Below, in pieces: positions 17,986 to 25,969 of a DNA stretch of 64,000 nucleotides (positions are counted from its first letter, which is position 1; each line of letters starts with the position of its first letter). The stretch comes from Clostridia bacterium (GTDB lineage Bacteria; Bacillota; Clostridia; Christensenellales; CAG-138), in NCBI GenBank assembly GCA_030526995.1, contig JAUNBP010000005.1, forward strand, positions 1 to 64,000, given 5' to 3'. The notes below the pieces were generated by a model, which was not told where the DNA came from, made no database searches, and saw only the letters and a list, made by a program, of their open reading frames with translations. Both the position numbers and the translations under genes were made by a program.

Positions 17986-18517
17986 GATAATAGACATTTC
18001 ACGGGAGCTTTTTTCGGCTCCCGTCTATCTTGGAGACACCCCGCCGTCTCTGCACCGTGAATTTGAGCGCAGCGAGGCGGGCGGCTTTTTGACACAGTAT
18101 CTCAGCTGCTGCCTTCATGCGGGAACCCACATGGATACCCCGCTGCACCTAAACGAGAGCGGTGCGGACGCCGCAAATATCGACCTTTCGCCCTTTATCG
18201 GAAGCTGCACGGTAACGGACAATCCCATGACAAAGGCGGAGCGGCTGCTTCTAAAAGATTGCAGACTTACGCCCGCCGAAGCCAAGGCCCTCTCCTGCAA
18301 GCTCGTGGGCACAAACCTATTGAGCCTTGCAAAGCTTGACCTCGATTCCGAGGCGGAGATACATAAAAGTTTGTTCGATAGGGGCATTGCCATACTTGAA
18401 AACTTAGACCTCGACAAGGTGCCTTTCGGGGACTATGTTCTAATCGCCCTGCCGCTAAAAATCGCCACTGCAGAGGCGTCGCCCGTCCGTGCGATACTGC
18501 TAAAAAGGGAAGATTAA
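17969..18517 (+). CDS. Cyclase-family (kynurenine formamidase-like) hydrolase
   Basis: A 182-aa metal-dependent amidohydrolase of the cyclase family (pfam04199 type). HAGTHMDTPLH is the characteristic HxGTHxDxPxH metal site; IIDISRELFSAPVYLGDTP at the start and a C-terminal strand pattern also fit. The natural substrate is not predictable; no tryptophan-degradation gene is nearby. I start at ATG 17969, with AAGG upstream, rather than at TTG 17963. It overlaps pfkA by 17 bases and ends the operon, converging on the nuclease/helicase gene. Confidence 0.8.
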   Translation: MTSRYRIIDISRELFSAPVYLGDTPPSLHREFERSEAGGFLTQYLSCCLHAGTHMDTPLHLNESGADAANIDLSPFIGSCTVTDNPMTKAERLLLKDCRLTPAEAKALSCKLVGTNLLSLAKLDLDSEAEIHKSLFDRGIAILENLDLDKVPFGDYVLIALPLKIATAEASPVRAILLKRED

Positions 18518-18525
18518 CTCCCGAT

Positions 18526-20040
18526 TTAGACCTTTATACAGTCCCAATAATCGAATATCTTGCTGATATCGACAAACAGGCTTTCGTTTTCCACTATAAC
18601 GAGCGAGAGTTTTTCCCTGACCCGAGTAATGCCCTGATAGAGCAGCTTTTCATAGAGATAGTCCGTATTCGGCTGCGTTTTTCCCCTCAGCTTCCCCTCC
18701 TCATCGTAGTAGAACGAGCCGTCGAGCAGGAGCATAATCTTGTCATATTCCTGCCCAATCACGTGATGGGCGTCAAAGTCCTCCCCGTACCCGAAGTAGG
18801 GACAAAGGTCGGTGTTTCCCTTTGAAAAGTTTATAAAGACATAGCCCTTTTTGCGCATGTATTCAAGGATATTCTTCGCCTCCTCCACCGTGTTTGCGTA
18901 AGAGAGGGATACGTTGGGGTAGTCCATCTTTTCGGTGGGTTTTTTATTGAGGTTTAGGACGTAATCGATGAAGGAGGACAGCTCCTTATTAGTTCTGACC
19001 TTCTCTGAAAGCCTGTGCTCCGATATGCCCTCGAGGGAGAATATCCTATCGGCTATATTTCCGCTCTCCTCCGCCTTGGACAGCACCTGATCGGGGTCGA
19101 AGGAGAATATGCCCGTCTGCTTTCCGTTTTCGATATGCTTACAGATGCAATCGAGCTGCTCTTTATGGATGCGCTGCGCCTCGTCTATCAGGATGTACCT
19201 AAAATCATCGAGGGCCTCCCCGCATTCTACGCTCCTAACCTCGGCAATCGTAAGGTTTTCGATGCTGGCGTTTAGCCTTCTCTGCCCCTCTAATAGCCTT
19301 CCGCAGTGTATTATCAGCACGGGTGAGTGCAGCGCAAGGTTTTTGGCAATATCGTACAGTAGGAGCGTTTTGCCCGTCCCGGGCTTGCCCGTGATGGCGT
19401 AGAACTTGGTTTCGCCCTCGGATATCTTTTTAATCACGGTAGCCTTTACGGTGTCCTGCGCCTGCGTTAAAAAATACTCGCCCCTTATGAATTTGTCGGG
19501 CGTATTCAAAGGCGAGACGAGAAAGTTTGATATGCGAAACATGGAGTCGATGTTGGACAGGTAATCGCCCGACATATCCCGTATTGCGCCTGCAATCTCA
19601 AAAAACGGAACCTCAACGGGTTCCCCCGAGCCGTCCAAGTGGTAGCAGGTAAAGTCGCTTGTAATTACCGTGTAATGCGCCGTCTGCTTTCCGAGGTGCG
19701 CAAGGTAGTGGCGGTTTTTTAACAGCTGCCGCCGAACCTGCTCCATGGGCACGGCTTGGCTTTTGTATTCGATGTTCAGGCATTTGCGCTCGTTGAACTT
19801 CAAAAGGTCAAACTCCTTGCCTATCTGCGGGATGTTATAGCCCAAGAAAAAGCCGTCGAGCTCGGTCGCTTCAAGTCCGTGTTCGCAAACCAGCTTATCG
19901 GTCAGTCTTTTAAGGGACTCTATCTCATGCACCTTCGTTTTTGAGCTTGCGCCCTTGCCCGAGGCGTGACGCTCCACACGGTTGAAGGAGGCCTCCTCCC
20001 TCATTCGGGATATGATGTAAAGGTTTATCGGATTCGTCAT
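18526..20040 (-). CDS. PD-(D/E)XK nuclease fused to an SF1-type helicase/ATPase
   Basis: A 504-aa two-part protein. The N-terminal third has KEFDLLKFNERKCLNIEYKS, the D...ExK pattern of a PD-(D/E)XK nuclease, near residues 76-95. The rest is an SF1/DUF2075-like ATPase: Walker A GKPGTGKTLLL, Walker B ILIDEAQRIH, a Gln-Glu-Tyr-Asp (HHVIGQEYDKIM) element and the motif VI-like QGITRVREKL. I chose ATG 20040 because GGAGAG lies before it and the upstream in-frame ATG at 20073 falls in the -10 box. Role unknown: DNA repair or phage defence are both possible. It is a lone gene opposite in direction to both neighbours. Confidence 0.7.
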   Translation of the reverse strand: MTNPINLYIISRMREEASFNRVERHASGKGASSKTKVHEIESLKRLTDKLVCEHGLEATELDGFFLGYNIPQIGKEFDLLKFNERKCLNIEYKSQAVPMEQVRRQLLKNRHYLAHLGKQTAHYTVITSDFTCYHLDGSGEPVEVPFFEIAGAIRDMSGDYLSNIDSMFRISNFLVSPLNTPDKFIRGEYFLTQAQDTVKATVIKKISEGETKFYAITGKPGTGKTLLLYDIAKNLALHSPVLIIHCGRLLEGQRRLNASIENLTIAEVRSVECGEALDDFRYILIDEAQRIHKEQLDCICKHIENGKQTGIFSFDPDQVLSKAEESGNIADRIFSLEGISEHRLSEKVRTNKELSSFIDYVLNLNKKPTEKMDYPNVSLSYANTVEEAKNILEYMRKKGYVFINFSKGNTDLCPYFGYGEDFDAHHVIGQEYDKIMLLLDGSFYYDEEGKLRGKTQPNTDYLYEKLLYQGITRVREKLSLVIVENESLFVDISKIFDYWDCIKV

Positions 20041-20068
20041 AAAACTCTCCATTCCCTGTCTTTTTTGC

Positions 20069-20098
20069 ATCATACCACGGCAGAGGCAAAAGCGTCAA
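20069..20098 (-). promoter_or_regulatory. Promoter for the nuclease/helicase gene
   Basis: Minus strand TTGACG (20098-20093), 18 nt, TATGAT (20074-20069). This places transcription start near 20062 and rules out the annotated-looking upstream ATG at 20073. Confidence 0.5.
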
Positions 20099-20129
20099 GG
20101 CAGGCCCCGCCCGCTTGATAAAAAAGGGC

Positions 20130-20158
20130 TTGACAAGCGCAGAGCAATATAATATACT
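20130..20158 (+). promoter_or_regulatory. Strong sigma-A promoter for the metNIQ leader
   Basis: Perfect TTGACA (20130-20135), 17 nt, TATACT (20153-20158). The transcript would start near 20165 and run about 200 nt before metN, covering a leader peptide and two hairpins. Confidence 0.65.
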
Positions 20159-20191
20159 ATGCCACAATAACTATCGAGGAAAGGAGCCGCC

Positions 20192-20266
20192 ATGATTTTT
20201 GTAAACGCTATGCTGATGTGCCGTTACGCTGCCATGATGATGTGCGGCGTTGTCTCCTTTTCTTGA
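20192..20266 (+). CDS. Met-rich leader peptide upstream of metNIQ
   Basis: A 24-codon reading frame with AAAGGAG five bases upstream of its ATG. Six codons are Met (positions 1, 7, 9, 15, 16, 17, the last three consecutive) and two are Cys. It lies about 27 nt after the predicted transcription start and 97 nt before metN. An 8-bp stem between 20217-20224 and 20266-20273 encloses the Met triplet, and terminator-like hairpins follow. This is the layout of ribosome-stalling attenuators such as his or trp leaders, here apparently sensing methionyl-tRNA. Function is inferred. Confidence 0.6.
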   Translation: MIFVNAMLMCRYAAMMMCGVVSFS

Positions 20267-20275
20267 CGGCATACT

Positions 20276-20310
20276 GAGCTGAATTTTCGCGGGCCGTCGG
20301 GCTCGTTTTT
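20276..20310 (+). terminator. Possible first attenuator hairpin in the met leader
   Basis: GAGC (20276-20279) can pair with GCTC (20301-20304), enclosing a GC-rich loop, followed by five T (20306-20310). The stem is short, so this is weak. Its loop holds GCGGGC (20289-20294), a second copy of the 5' arm of the next hairpin. Confidence 0.35.
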
Positions 20311-20324
20311 ATTTACCTACAAAA

Positions 20325-20353
20325 GCGGGCCGTACGCCCGCAATTTTTATTTT
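20325..20353 (+). terminator. Intrinsic terminator/attenuator directly before metN
   Basis: GCGGGC-CGTAC-GCCCGC (20325-20341) followed by AATTTTTATTTT, ending right at the metN ribosome site GGAGG (20354-20358). Its 3' arm could instead pair with the upstream GCGGGC at 20289-20294, giving a mutually exclusive fold. Confidence 0.6.
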
Positions 20354-20362
20354 GGAGGAACT

Positions 20363-21355
20363 ATGGACGAGATTATTAAGATTGAAAATTTGAAAAAGAG
20401 CTTTGGCAGTCTCACGGTTTTGGACGGGGTGAGCCTCTCCATAGGCAGGGGTGAAATCTTTGGCGTTATCGGGCTGTCGGGGGCGGGCAAGTCCACGCTG
20501 ATTCGCTGCATCAACCGCCTTGAAAAGCCCGACGGTGGGAGAATCGTAGTTGACGGGCAGGACCTTGCGCTCTTAAGTCCTTCCGAGCTTCAAAGGGCAA
20601 GGCGCAAGATGGGCATGATATTTCAGCAGTTCAACCTGCTCTCGCAGCGAACCGTGCTTAAAAATGTGCGCTTCCCTTTAGAGCTTGAGGGCATAAGTAG
20701 AGAAAGTGCGAACGCAAGGGCAAGGGAGCTTTTGGAGCTTGTGGGGCTTTCGGACAAGGAAAACGCCTACCCTGCCCTGCTTTCGGGCGGGCAGCAGCAG
20801 CGGGTGGCGATAGCCCGAGCCCTTGCTACCAATCCGCAGGTGCTGCTCTGCGATGAGGCGACGAGCGCCCTCGACCAGCGGACGACCCGCCAAATCCTCG
20901 ACCTGTTGCAGTCCATCAACCGCAGGTTCAACATCACGATAGTGATAATCACGCATGAGATGCGGGTCATCGAAACCGTCTGCGGCAGGGTTGCAATAAT
21001 CCACGAGAGCCGCATTGCCGAAGAGGGCGCCGTGGCGGAGCTTTTTAAGCAGCCCAAGACCGCAGCCGCCCGTGAGCTAATCCTGCCCGCTGCCAATCCC
21101 CTGTCCGCCCCGCTTTCAAATTCCTGCGTTCGCCTCGTCTTTGACGGCACGCAGACGGAGCGTCCCATAGTCTCCGAGATGGTGCTGTGCTGCGGCGCAC
21201 CGGTCAACATCCTCTTTGCCGACACCAAGCAGATTGAGGGGCGCACCTTTGGGCAGCTGCTTTTGCAGCTCCCCGATGACCCGCAGGCGCAGGCCGCCGC
21301 CAAAAACTACCTTGTTCAAAACGAGATTCATTTCATTGAGGAGGTTGCCGTATGA
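20363..21355 (+). CDS. metN: Methionine ABC transporter ATP-binding protein
   Basis: ATPase of the MetNIQ importer for methionine and its derivatives. The 330-aa protein has Walker A GLSGAGKST near residue 38, signature LSGGQQQRVAIA, Walker B LLCDEATSALD and the switch His (IITHEM). Residues about 250-330 form the NIL (ACT-like) domain that binds Met and inhibits transport. GGAGG precedes the ATG; the stop overlaps metI (ATGA). The leader upstream suggests control by methionine supply. Confidence 0.95.
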   Translation: MDEIIKIENLKKSFGSLTVLDGVSLSIGRGEIFGVIGLSGAGKSTLIRCINRLEKPDGGRIVVDGQDLALLSPSELQRARRKMGMIFQQFNLLSQRTVLKNVRFPLELEGISRESANARARELLELVGLSDKENAYPALLSGGQQQRVAIARALATNPQVLLCDEATSALDQRTTRQILDLLQSINRRFNITIVIITHEMRVIETVCGRVAIIHESRIAEEGAVAELFKQPKTAAARELILPAANPLSAPLSNSCVRLVFDGTQTERPIVSEMVLCCGAPVNILFADTKQIEGRTFGQLLLQLPDDPQAQAAAKNYLVQNEIHFIEEVAV

Positions 21356-22008
21356 GTTTTTCACTGTTCTTTGAGGGTCTTTTGCAGACGCTGTACATGG
21401 TGGGCGTCTCCACCGTCCTCGCCTACCTTATAGGGCTGCCGCTCGGCGTGCTGCTTACCGTAACGGGGCGCAACGGGCTCATGCCGCATAGGCTTTTGAA
21501 CGTCGTGCTGGGCTTTGTGATAAACATCTTACGCTCGATTCCGTTTGTAATCCTGCTCGTTGCGCTGATACCCTTCACCCGCTTCATCGTGGGCACCTCC
21601 TTGGGCTCGACCGCCACGATAGTGCCGCTTGTGATAGGCAGCGCACCCTTTGTAGCCCGCATGGTCGAAAGCTCCCTAAAGGAGGTGGACTCGGGTGTTG
21701 TGGAGGCTGCACGCTCTATGGGCGCAAGCAATTTTCAGATTATATGCAAGGTTCTTATCCCCGAAGCCAAGCCGCAGCTTCTGCTTGGCAGCGCAATTGC
21801 AGCCGTGACCATACTCGGCTACTCTACGATGGCGGGCTTTGTAGGCGGCGGGGGCTTGGGCACGATAGCCATAAACTACGGCTACCACCGCTACGACACG
21901 GAGACGATGCTGATAACCGTTGCCCTGCTCGTCGTCATAGTTCAGATTATACAGGAGGCGGGCCTGCGCCTTGTCAACCGTATAGATAAAAGAAAAAGGA
22001 ACACTTAG
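21352..22008 (+). CDS. metI: Methionine ABC transporter permease
   Basis: Membrane subunit of the importer, 218 aa with five helices (LYMVGVSTVLAYLIGLPLG and others) and the EAA coupling loop VEAARSMGASNFQIICKVLIP that contacts MetN. GGGLGTIAINYGYHRYDT near the C-terminus is typical of the family. Translationally coupled to metN. Confidence 0.95.
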   Translation: MSFSLFFEGLLQTLYMVGVSTVLAYLIGLPLGVLLTVTGRNGLMPHRLLNVVLGFVINILRSIPFVILLVALIPFTRFIVGTSLGSTATIVPLVIGSAPFVARMVESSLKEVDSGVVEAARSMGASNFQIICKVLIPEAKPQLLLGSAIAAVTILGYSTMAGFVGGGGLGTIAINYGYHRYDTETMLITVALLVVIVQIIQEAGLRLVNRIDKRKRNT

Positions 22009-22020
22009 GAGGAAAATAAC

Positions 22021-22833
22021 ATGAAAATCAAAAACATCTTGGCCTTGGCACTCTGCCTGCTTCTGCTTGCAGGCGTAACCCTTGCCTGCAACACTGCAGA
22101 CGATAAGACGATTCGGGTCGGCGCATCCGTCACCCCCCATGCGGAGATATTGAAGGTTGCGGAGGTTAGGCTCTTGGAAAAGGGCTATTCGCTCGAGATA
22201 GTCGAATTTACCGACTACGTTCAGCCAAACCTTGCCGTTGAGAGCGGGGAACTCGATGCAAACTTCTTTCAGCATCAGCCCTACCTTGACGACTTTAACG
22301 CAAACAACGGTACGCACATCGTTTCCATAGCCTCGATACACTACGAGCCGTTTGGCATCTATGCGGGCAAGCTGTCCTCCCTCGACGAAGTTAGTGACGG
22401 CTCCACGGTTGCGATTCCGAACGACGGAACCAACGAGGCCCGTGCCCTGATGCTCTTGGAACAGCTCGGCTGGATTAAGCTCAACGAGGATGCGGGCTTT
22501 TTGGCAACCAAATTGGACATTGCAGAAAACCCCTACAACCTCGATATAATCGAAATTGAGGCGGCGCAGCTTGCAAGATCCCTTGCCGACGTGGACTTTG
22601 CCATCATCAACGGCAACTATGCACTTCAGGCGGGGCTGTCGGCAAAGAGCGATGCGCTCGCAATCGAAAGCTCGGATTCCTTGGCGGCAACAACCTATGC
22701 AAACGTCCTCTGCTGCTTGGAGGGCAACGAAGACGACCCCGCCCTCTTAGCCCTCGTTGAGGCCTTGCAGTCCGCCGAGGTGCGCGAATACATCGAAGCC
22801 AACTATGACGGCTCGGTTGTACCGATGTTTTAG
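22021..22833 (+). CDS. metQ: Methionine-binding lipoprotein MetQ
   Basis: Extracellular substrate-binding component, 270 aa. A signal peptide with a slightly atypical lipobox (VTLAC) is followed by an NLPA-type fold: TIRVGASVTPHAEILK, ESGELDANFFQHQPYL and YEPFGIYAGK are strong MetQ signatures. It follows metI by 12 bases with AGGAGG, completing the transporter. Confidence 0.95.
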   Translation: MKIKNILALALCLLLLAGVTLACNTADDKTIRVGASVTPHAEILKVAEVRLLEKGYSLEIVEFTDYVQPNLAVESGELDANFFQHQPYLDDFNANNGTHIVSIASIHYEPFGIYAGKLSSLDEVSDGSTVAIPNDGTNEARALMLLEQLGWIKLNEDAGFLATKLDIAENPYNLDIIEIEAAQLARSLADVDFAIINGNYALQAGLSAKSDALAIESSDSLAATTYANVLCCLEGNEDDPALLALVEALQSAEVREYIEANYDGSVVPMF

Positions 22834-22854
22834 GGAATTCGGAATTCGGAATTT
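22834..22854. repeat. Tandem GGAATTC repeat
   Basis: GGAATTCGGAATTCGGAATT directly after the metQ stop, two perfect 7-bp units and a third ending in T. It fills the gap between convergent genes and resembles small mobile-element relics. Confidence 0.6.
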
Positions 22855-23476
22855 ATATTGTATATTTTTGAATCGTTTTCGCCGTTGCTTCGGGGTTTTC
22901 GAGCATTGGGAGGTGGCAGCTTTGGGGGATGAAGGCTATGGTTGCGCGGGTTTTTATGTCGGGGGGCAGGTTCAGTTCTTTTTGAAGTTCGGCCTTGTCG
23001 TCCCTGCCCCTATCGCCGTAGAGCATACAGAGCCTGCCCCCGAACGCCCTTATAAGGTCGCAGTCGTCGAAGCCGTCCTTGAGGCTGTTTAGCAGCTTTT
23101 CGGAATAGAACGGGGCTTCCTTTTCAAGCATTGGCAGAACCTTAGAGCTCAGGCTGTCGTCGTACAGCAGGTTGCGAAACGGCTTGCCTGCGGGAACGGG
23201 GTTGCTCTCAATCAGGATAAGGCTTTTTGCGCTTAGTCCCATCTTCAAAAGGCGCAACGCCAAAAAGCCGCCCATGCTGTGCCCTATGATAAAGTCAACG
23301 CTCCCTTTGCCCACCCTCGGATAGAGCAAGGCGGCAAGCCCGTCAAGGCTGTCTGCCGCCTTCAAAATATCGTGTGGATAGCTTAATATTTCAATCCGTG
23401 CGGGTGAAAGCAGGGGGATAAGGCTATCCCATATGCTCTCATCGCATTTTGCTCCGCCCAACAGCAGTCCCGTCAC
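22853..23476 (-). CDS. Small alpha/beta hydrolase
   Basis: A 207-aa esterase-like protein with the nucleophile elbow GHSMGG near residue 67. A possible catalytic Asp is in MLYGDRGRDD and His in QSCHLPMLENP, so the triad looks complete; the cap region is short. The substrate is unknown. It follows the RCC1/glycosidase lipoprotein on the same strand by only a few bases and is likely co-transcribed. Confidence 0.75.
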   Translation of the reverse strand: MTGLLLGGAKCDESIWDSLIPLLSPARIEILSYPHDILKAADSLDGLAALLYPRVGKGSVDFIIGHSMGGFLALRLLKMGLSAKSLILIESNPVPAGKPFRNLLYDDSLSSKVLPMLEKEAPFYSEKLLNSLKDGFDDCDLIRAFGGRLCMLYGDRGRDDKAELQKELNLPPDIKTRATIAFIPQSCHLPMLENPEATAKTIQKYTI

Positions 23477-23480
23477 GAAA

Positions 23481-25292
23481 CTACCTCGGGGCGTTGACTA
23501 CGGGTTCTTGCAAATAGGGGTCGTTCTCGTCGGGAACCGCCTCGCTCGTGCAGAACATAAGCACATCCGAGACCGAACGCTGCCCTATCATCTCGTTATA
23601 ATTATAGCGAACTCGGCTTATCGATTCGCCCATGAACACCATGGAGGTGGAGTTGCCGCCGTCAAGGTTGTAAGCCACCGTGCAGCCGTAGTCCAAAAAC
23701 TGCTGGGCAAGGTCGATATAGGTCATCCCGTACTGACAATGCGTTACGACGGAGATGAAGTGGTAGGGCTCCGCCATGCCTATCGCACTTCTCGATGTGG
23801 GGCGGTACTCCGAGTATTCCATGAGGTTGTCCGTGAATGCGCCGTCCTTTATGAGTACGGGCCAGAACGAAAAGCTGTCCGAAACGCCCTCAGCCAAGAG
23901 CTCCTCTGCGGTTATCGCCTCCTCTTGGAAGAACACCCGCATCGTGCCGTCGGGGAAGAATGCCATCGTGGAGGTCTTGTTCTCATCGTAGAGCAGCTGC
24001 CCCTGCCTTATCATTACGCCCTTGCGGTTGCCCCTATGCCCGATGTAATCGCCGGTCTGGGCAAAGACGGCATCGTTTTGCCTTGCAATCTTGGCGGGCA
24101 GGGCCGTCGTTTTCATTGTAAAATCCTGAGCCGCAAACGCTCCGTAGGGCAAATGCCCGTAGGTGCAGAACAAGTCCGCCCTCAGGGGGGACTTTTCAAG
24201 GGTGGTGTCGTAGCATATCGCTATGCCTCCTACTTGGGAGAGGTAGAACCACGGGCCTGCCTCGGTCTCGGTGCCGTATATGTACTCGCCCGCGCTCACA
24301 AGCTCCGCCTCGGCGCCGAACTGACCGTTGGTATTGGCTCCCACATAGTGAAGCTCGCCGTCCGCAGTCTTGACGACCGTGTGCCACGCTCCGCAGGCTG
24401 CGGCGATTACGTCGGTAAAGCCGCCTACCTCGCACTGGCCGTTGGCATTGTCGCCGCAGGCTATCAGCGTGTAATCGCTTTTAAGCCCCACGGTGTAGTT
24501 GGCTCCGCAGTAGACGGCGATTATATCCGTCCACTCCTCGACCTCGCACTGGCCGTAGCTGTTATCGCCTACTGCTACGACGGTTCCGTTATATCTCAAG
24601 CCCACCGTGTGATGCAGCCCTGCCGCAATATCGATAAGCGCACTCCACCCGTCAACCTCGCACTGGCCGTAATCGTTGCTGCCGACGGCTACGGCGTGCA
24701 TGTTATGGGTTCTGCCCACGCTGTGCCACACGCCTGCCTCGACCTCGACGATGCCCGCCCAGTCCTGCGTGTCGCATTTTCCAAAGGTAAGGTTGCCATA
24801 GCCCGTGACCGTGCCGTCCCCGTGCATGAGCAAGAGGTGGTTTGCGCCTATGGCAAGCCCCGCAACGTCGGTCTCCGCCTCGATTTGCTCACGGCTGCCA
24901 AGGCCGCTGCCTATCATGCTGACCTTTCCGTCGTTTATGTAGCCAAAGCTGAAAAGCCCGCCGTACACGGCCTCCGCCTGAACGGGCGCAGCGGCCGTAG
25001 AGTACAGCGAATCGCCCCAAAACGAAGGGGTTTCTCCGCCTTCTGCGGTGTACCATGCCCCTGCCGCAAGCTCGTTGCGGCTGTCCTCAAAGCCCTGCTC
25101 AAGCTCTGCAAGCCGCTGCTCCAAAAGCTGTTCGGGCGAAAGCGTCGGCTCGGGCGTGGGCGTGAGGCTTGCGGTAGGTGCCGCCGTCTCAACGGGCGAC
25201 GGCGAGGCTTCTGCCGCCTGCCTGTCGGTTTCTTTGCAGCCCACAAGCGAAACAATCAACAGTAGGCACAGGGCAATTTTCAAAATCTTCAT
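23481..25292 (-). CDS. Lipoprotein with RCC1 repeats and a phosphodiester-glycosidase domain
   Basis: A 603-aa exported protein. The signal peptide ends in lipobox VSLVGC, followed by a Pro/Thr linker (TPTPEPTLSPEQ). Residues about 130-340 hold RCC1/BNR-like blades seen as repeated WHSVGR, LHHTVGL, NYTVGL, WHTVVK and GDNxxGQCEV. The last 250 residues resemble NAGPA/DUF2233 phosphodiester glycosidases, with NLDGGNSTSMVF the active-site hallmark and THCQYGMTYIDLAQQF before it. Related enzymes cleave GlcNAc-phosphodiester bonds. I start at ATG 25292 (MKILKIALC), after GGGGGTTATCC. Confidence 0.8.
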   Translation of the reverse strand: MKILKIALCLLLIVSLVGCKETDRQAAEASPSPVETAAPTASLTPTPEPTLSPEQLLEQRLAELEQGFEDSRNELAAGAWYTAEGGETPSFWGDSLYSTAAAPVQAEAVYGGLFSFGYINDGKVSMIGSGLGSREQIEAETDVAGLAIGANHLLLMHGDGTVTGYGNLTFGKCDTQDWAGIVEVEAGVWHSVGRTHNMHAVAVGSNDYGQCEVDGWSALIDIAAGLHHTVGLRYNGTVVAVGDNSYGQCEVEEWTDIIAVYCGANYTVGLKSDYTLIACGDNANGQCEVGGFTDVIAAACGAWHTVVKTADGELHYVGANTNGQFGAEAELVSAGEYIYGTETEAGPWFYLSQVGGIAICYDTTLEKSPLRADLFCTYGHLPYGAFAAQDFTMKTTALPAKIARQNDAVFAQTGDYIGHRGNRKGVMIRQGQLLYDENKTSTMAFFPDGTMRVFFQEEAITAEELLAEGVSDSFSFWPVLIKDGAFTDNLMEYSEYRPTSRSAIGMAEPYHFISVVTHCQYGMTYIDLAQQFLDYGCTVAYNLDGGNSTSMVFMGESISRVRYNYNEMIGQRSVSDVLMFCTSEAVPDENDPYLQEPVVNAPR

Positions 25293-25325
25293 GGATAACC
25301 CCCAAACTCTCATTTCTTAAATGGA

Positions 25326-25355
25326 AGTATATCACACATCCTCGTGCCATGGCAA
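25326..25355 (-). promoter_or_regulatory. Promoter for the RCC1/glycosidase lipoprotein
   Basis: Minus strand TTGCCA (25355-25350), 18 nt, TATACT (25331-25326); predicted leader about 27 nt. Confidence 0.45.
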
Positions 25356-25395
25356 GCCCCTGTGTGCCCCTTGCCAAGCGTCCCGCCCCCTTGGC

Positions 25396-25941
25396 TCAGC
25401 CTGCGCTTTCGGAGGTCAAAACGCTGACGTTTTCAGCCTTTTGTCCCGTCTCCCGAAGCACTATATCCAATATCTGGGCTACCTCCTCATCCGAAAGCGT
25501 CTCGGCGCCCACTATCACGTTTACGCTGCCCGCATGGAGGGACACTATCGCATCGGAAAAGCCCTTCGCCTTCAAAAGTCCCTCTACCGTAAGCTCGGTC
25601 TCCATGTTTTCAATCAGCGTCAGCTTCTGCTGCTGGGCATCCGAGAGCGTTTCATCGTCCGCACCCTGAGCTACTATCGCATCGAGGTAGGCAAGCTCCT
25701 GCGTGCGAACGCTGTCCCGCTCCAGCCTGTAAGCCTCAAAAAAGTTCTCGCTCCCTCCGCTTGAAACCTGCTGCGGCTCGTTCGTCTCGCCCGCGCTTAC
25801 TTCCGTAGCCTCCTTCTCCTTGTTGTTGGATATGACCACGTTTGCGATAATCGCCCCGACCAAGAGCAGGCACACTCCCGCCATAGTCAGCACCCTCTTG
25901 TTCATTACCTTCTTGACTCCTTCAAATGAGATTCGTTTCAT
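25396..25941 (-). CDS. spoIIIAH: Stage III sporulation protein AH
   Basis: Mother-cell membrane protein that pairs with forespore SpoIIQ to form the feeding-channel rings. The 181-aa protein has one helix (LTMAGVCLLLVGAIIANVVI) and the family hallmark FFEAYRLERDSVRTQE; the C-terminal ring-building domain (VEGLLKAKGFSDAIV to ILDIVLRETGQ) is intact. ATG 25941 follows GGAGG by 8 nt. Last gene of the spoIIIA operon. Confidence 0.95.
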   Translation of the reverse strand: MKRISFEGVKKVMNKRVLTMAGVCLLLVGAIIANVVISNNKEKEATEVSAGETNEPQQVSSGGSENFFEAYRLERDSVRTQELAYLDAIVAQGADDETLSDAQQQKLTLIENMETELTVEGLLKAKGFSDAIVSLHAGSVNVIVGAETLSDEEVAQILDIVLRETGQKAENVSVLTSESAG

Positions 25942-25969
25942 TCACTTATCCTCCTGATTTTTCTATATT

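Noticed and set aside
20165..20362. SAM riboswitch or T-box in the metNIQ leader
   Set aside because: Neither the SAM-I conserved core nor the T-box sequence was seen; a leader peptide fits the visible features better.
23433..25265. A 610-codon open frame on the plus strand opposite the RCC1/glycosidase lipoprotein
   Set aside because: It is the antisense shadow of a gene with signal peptide, domain motifs and ribosome site; the GC-rich third codon positions keep the opposite strand open.
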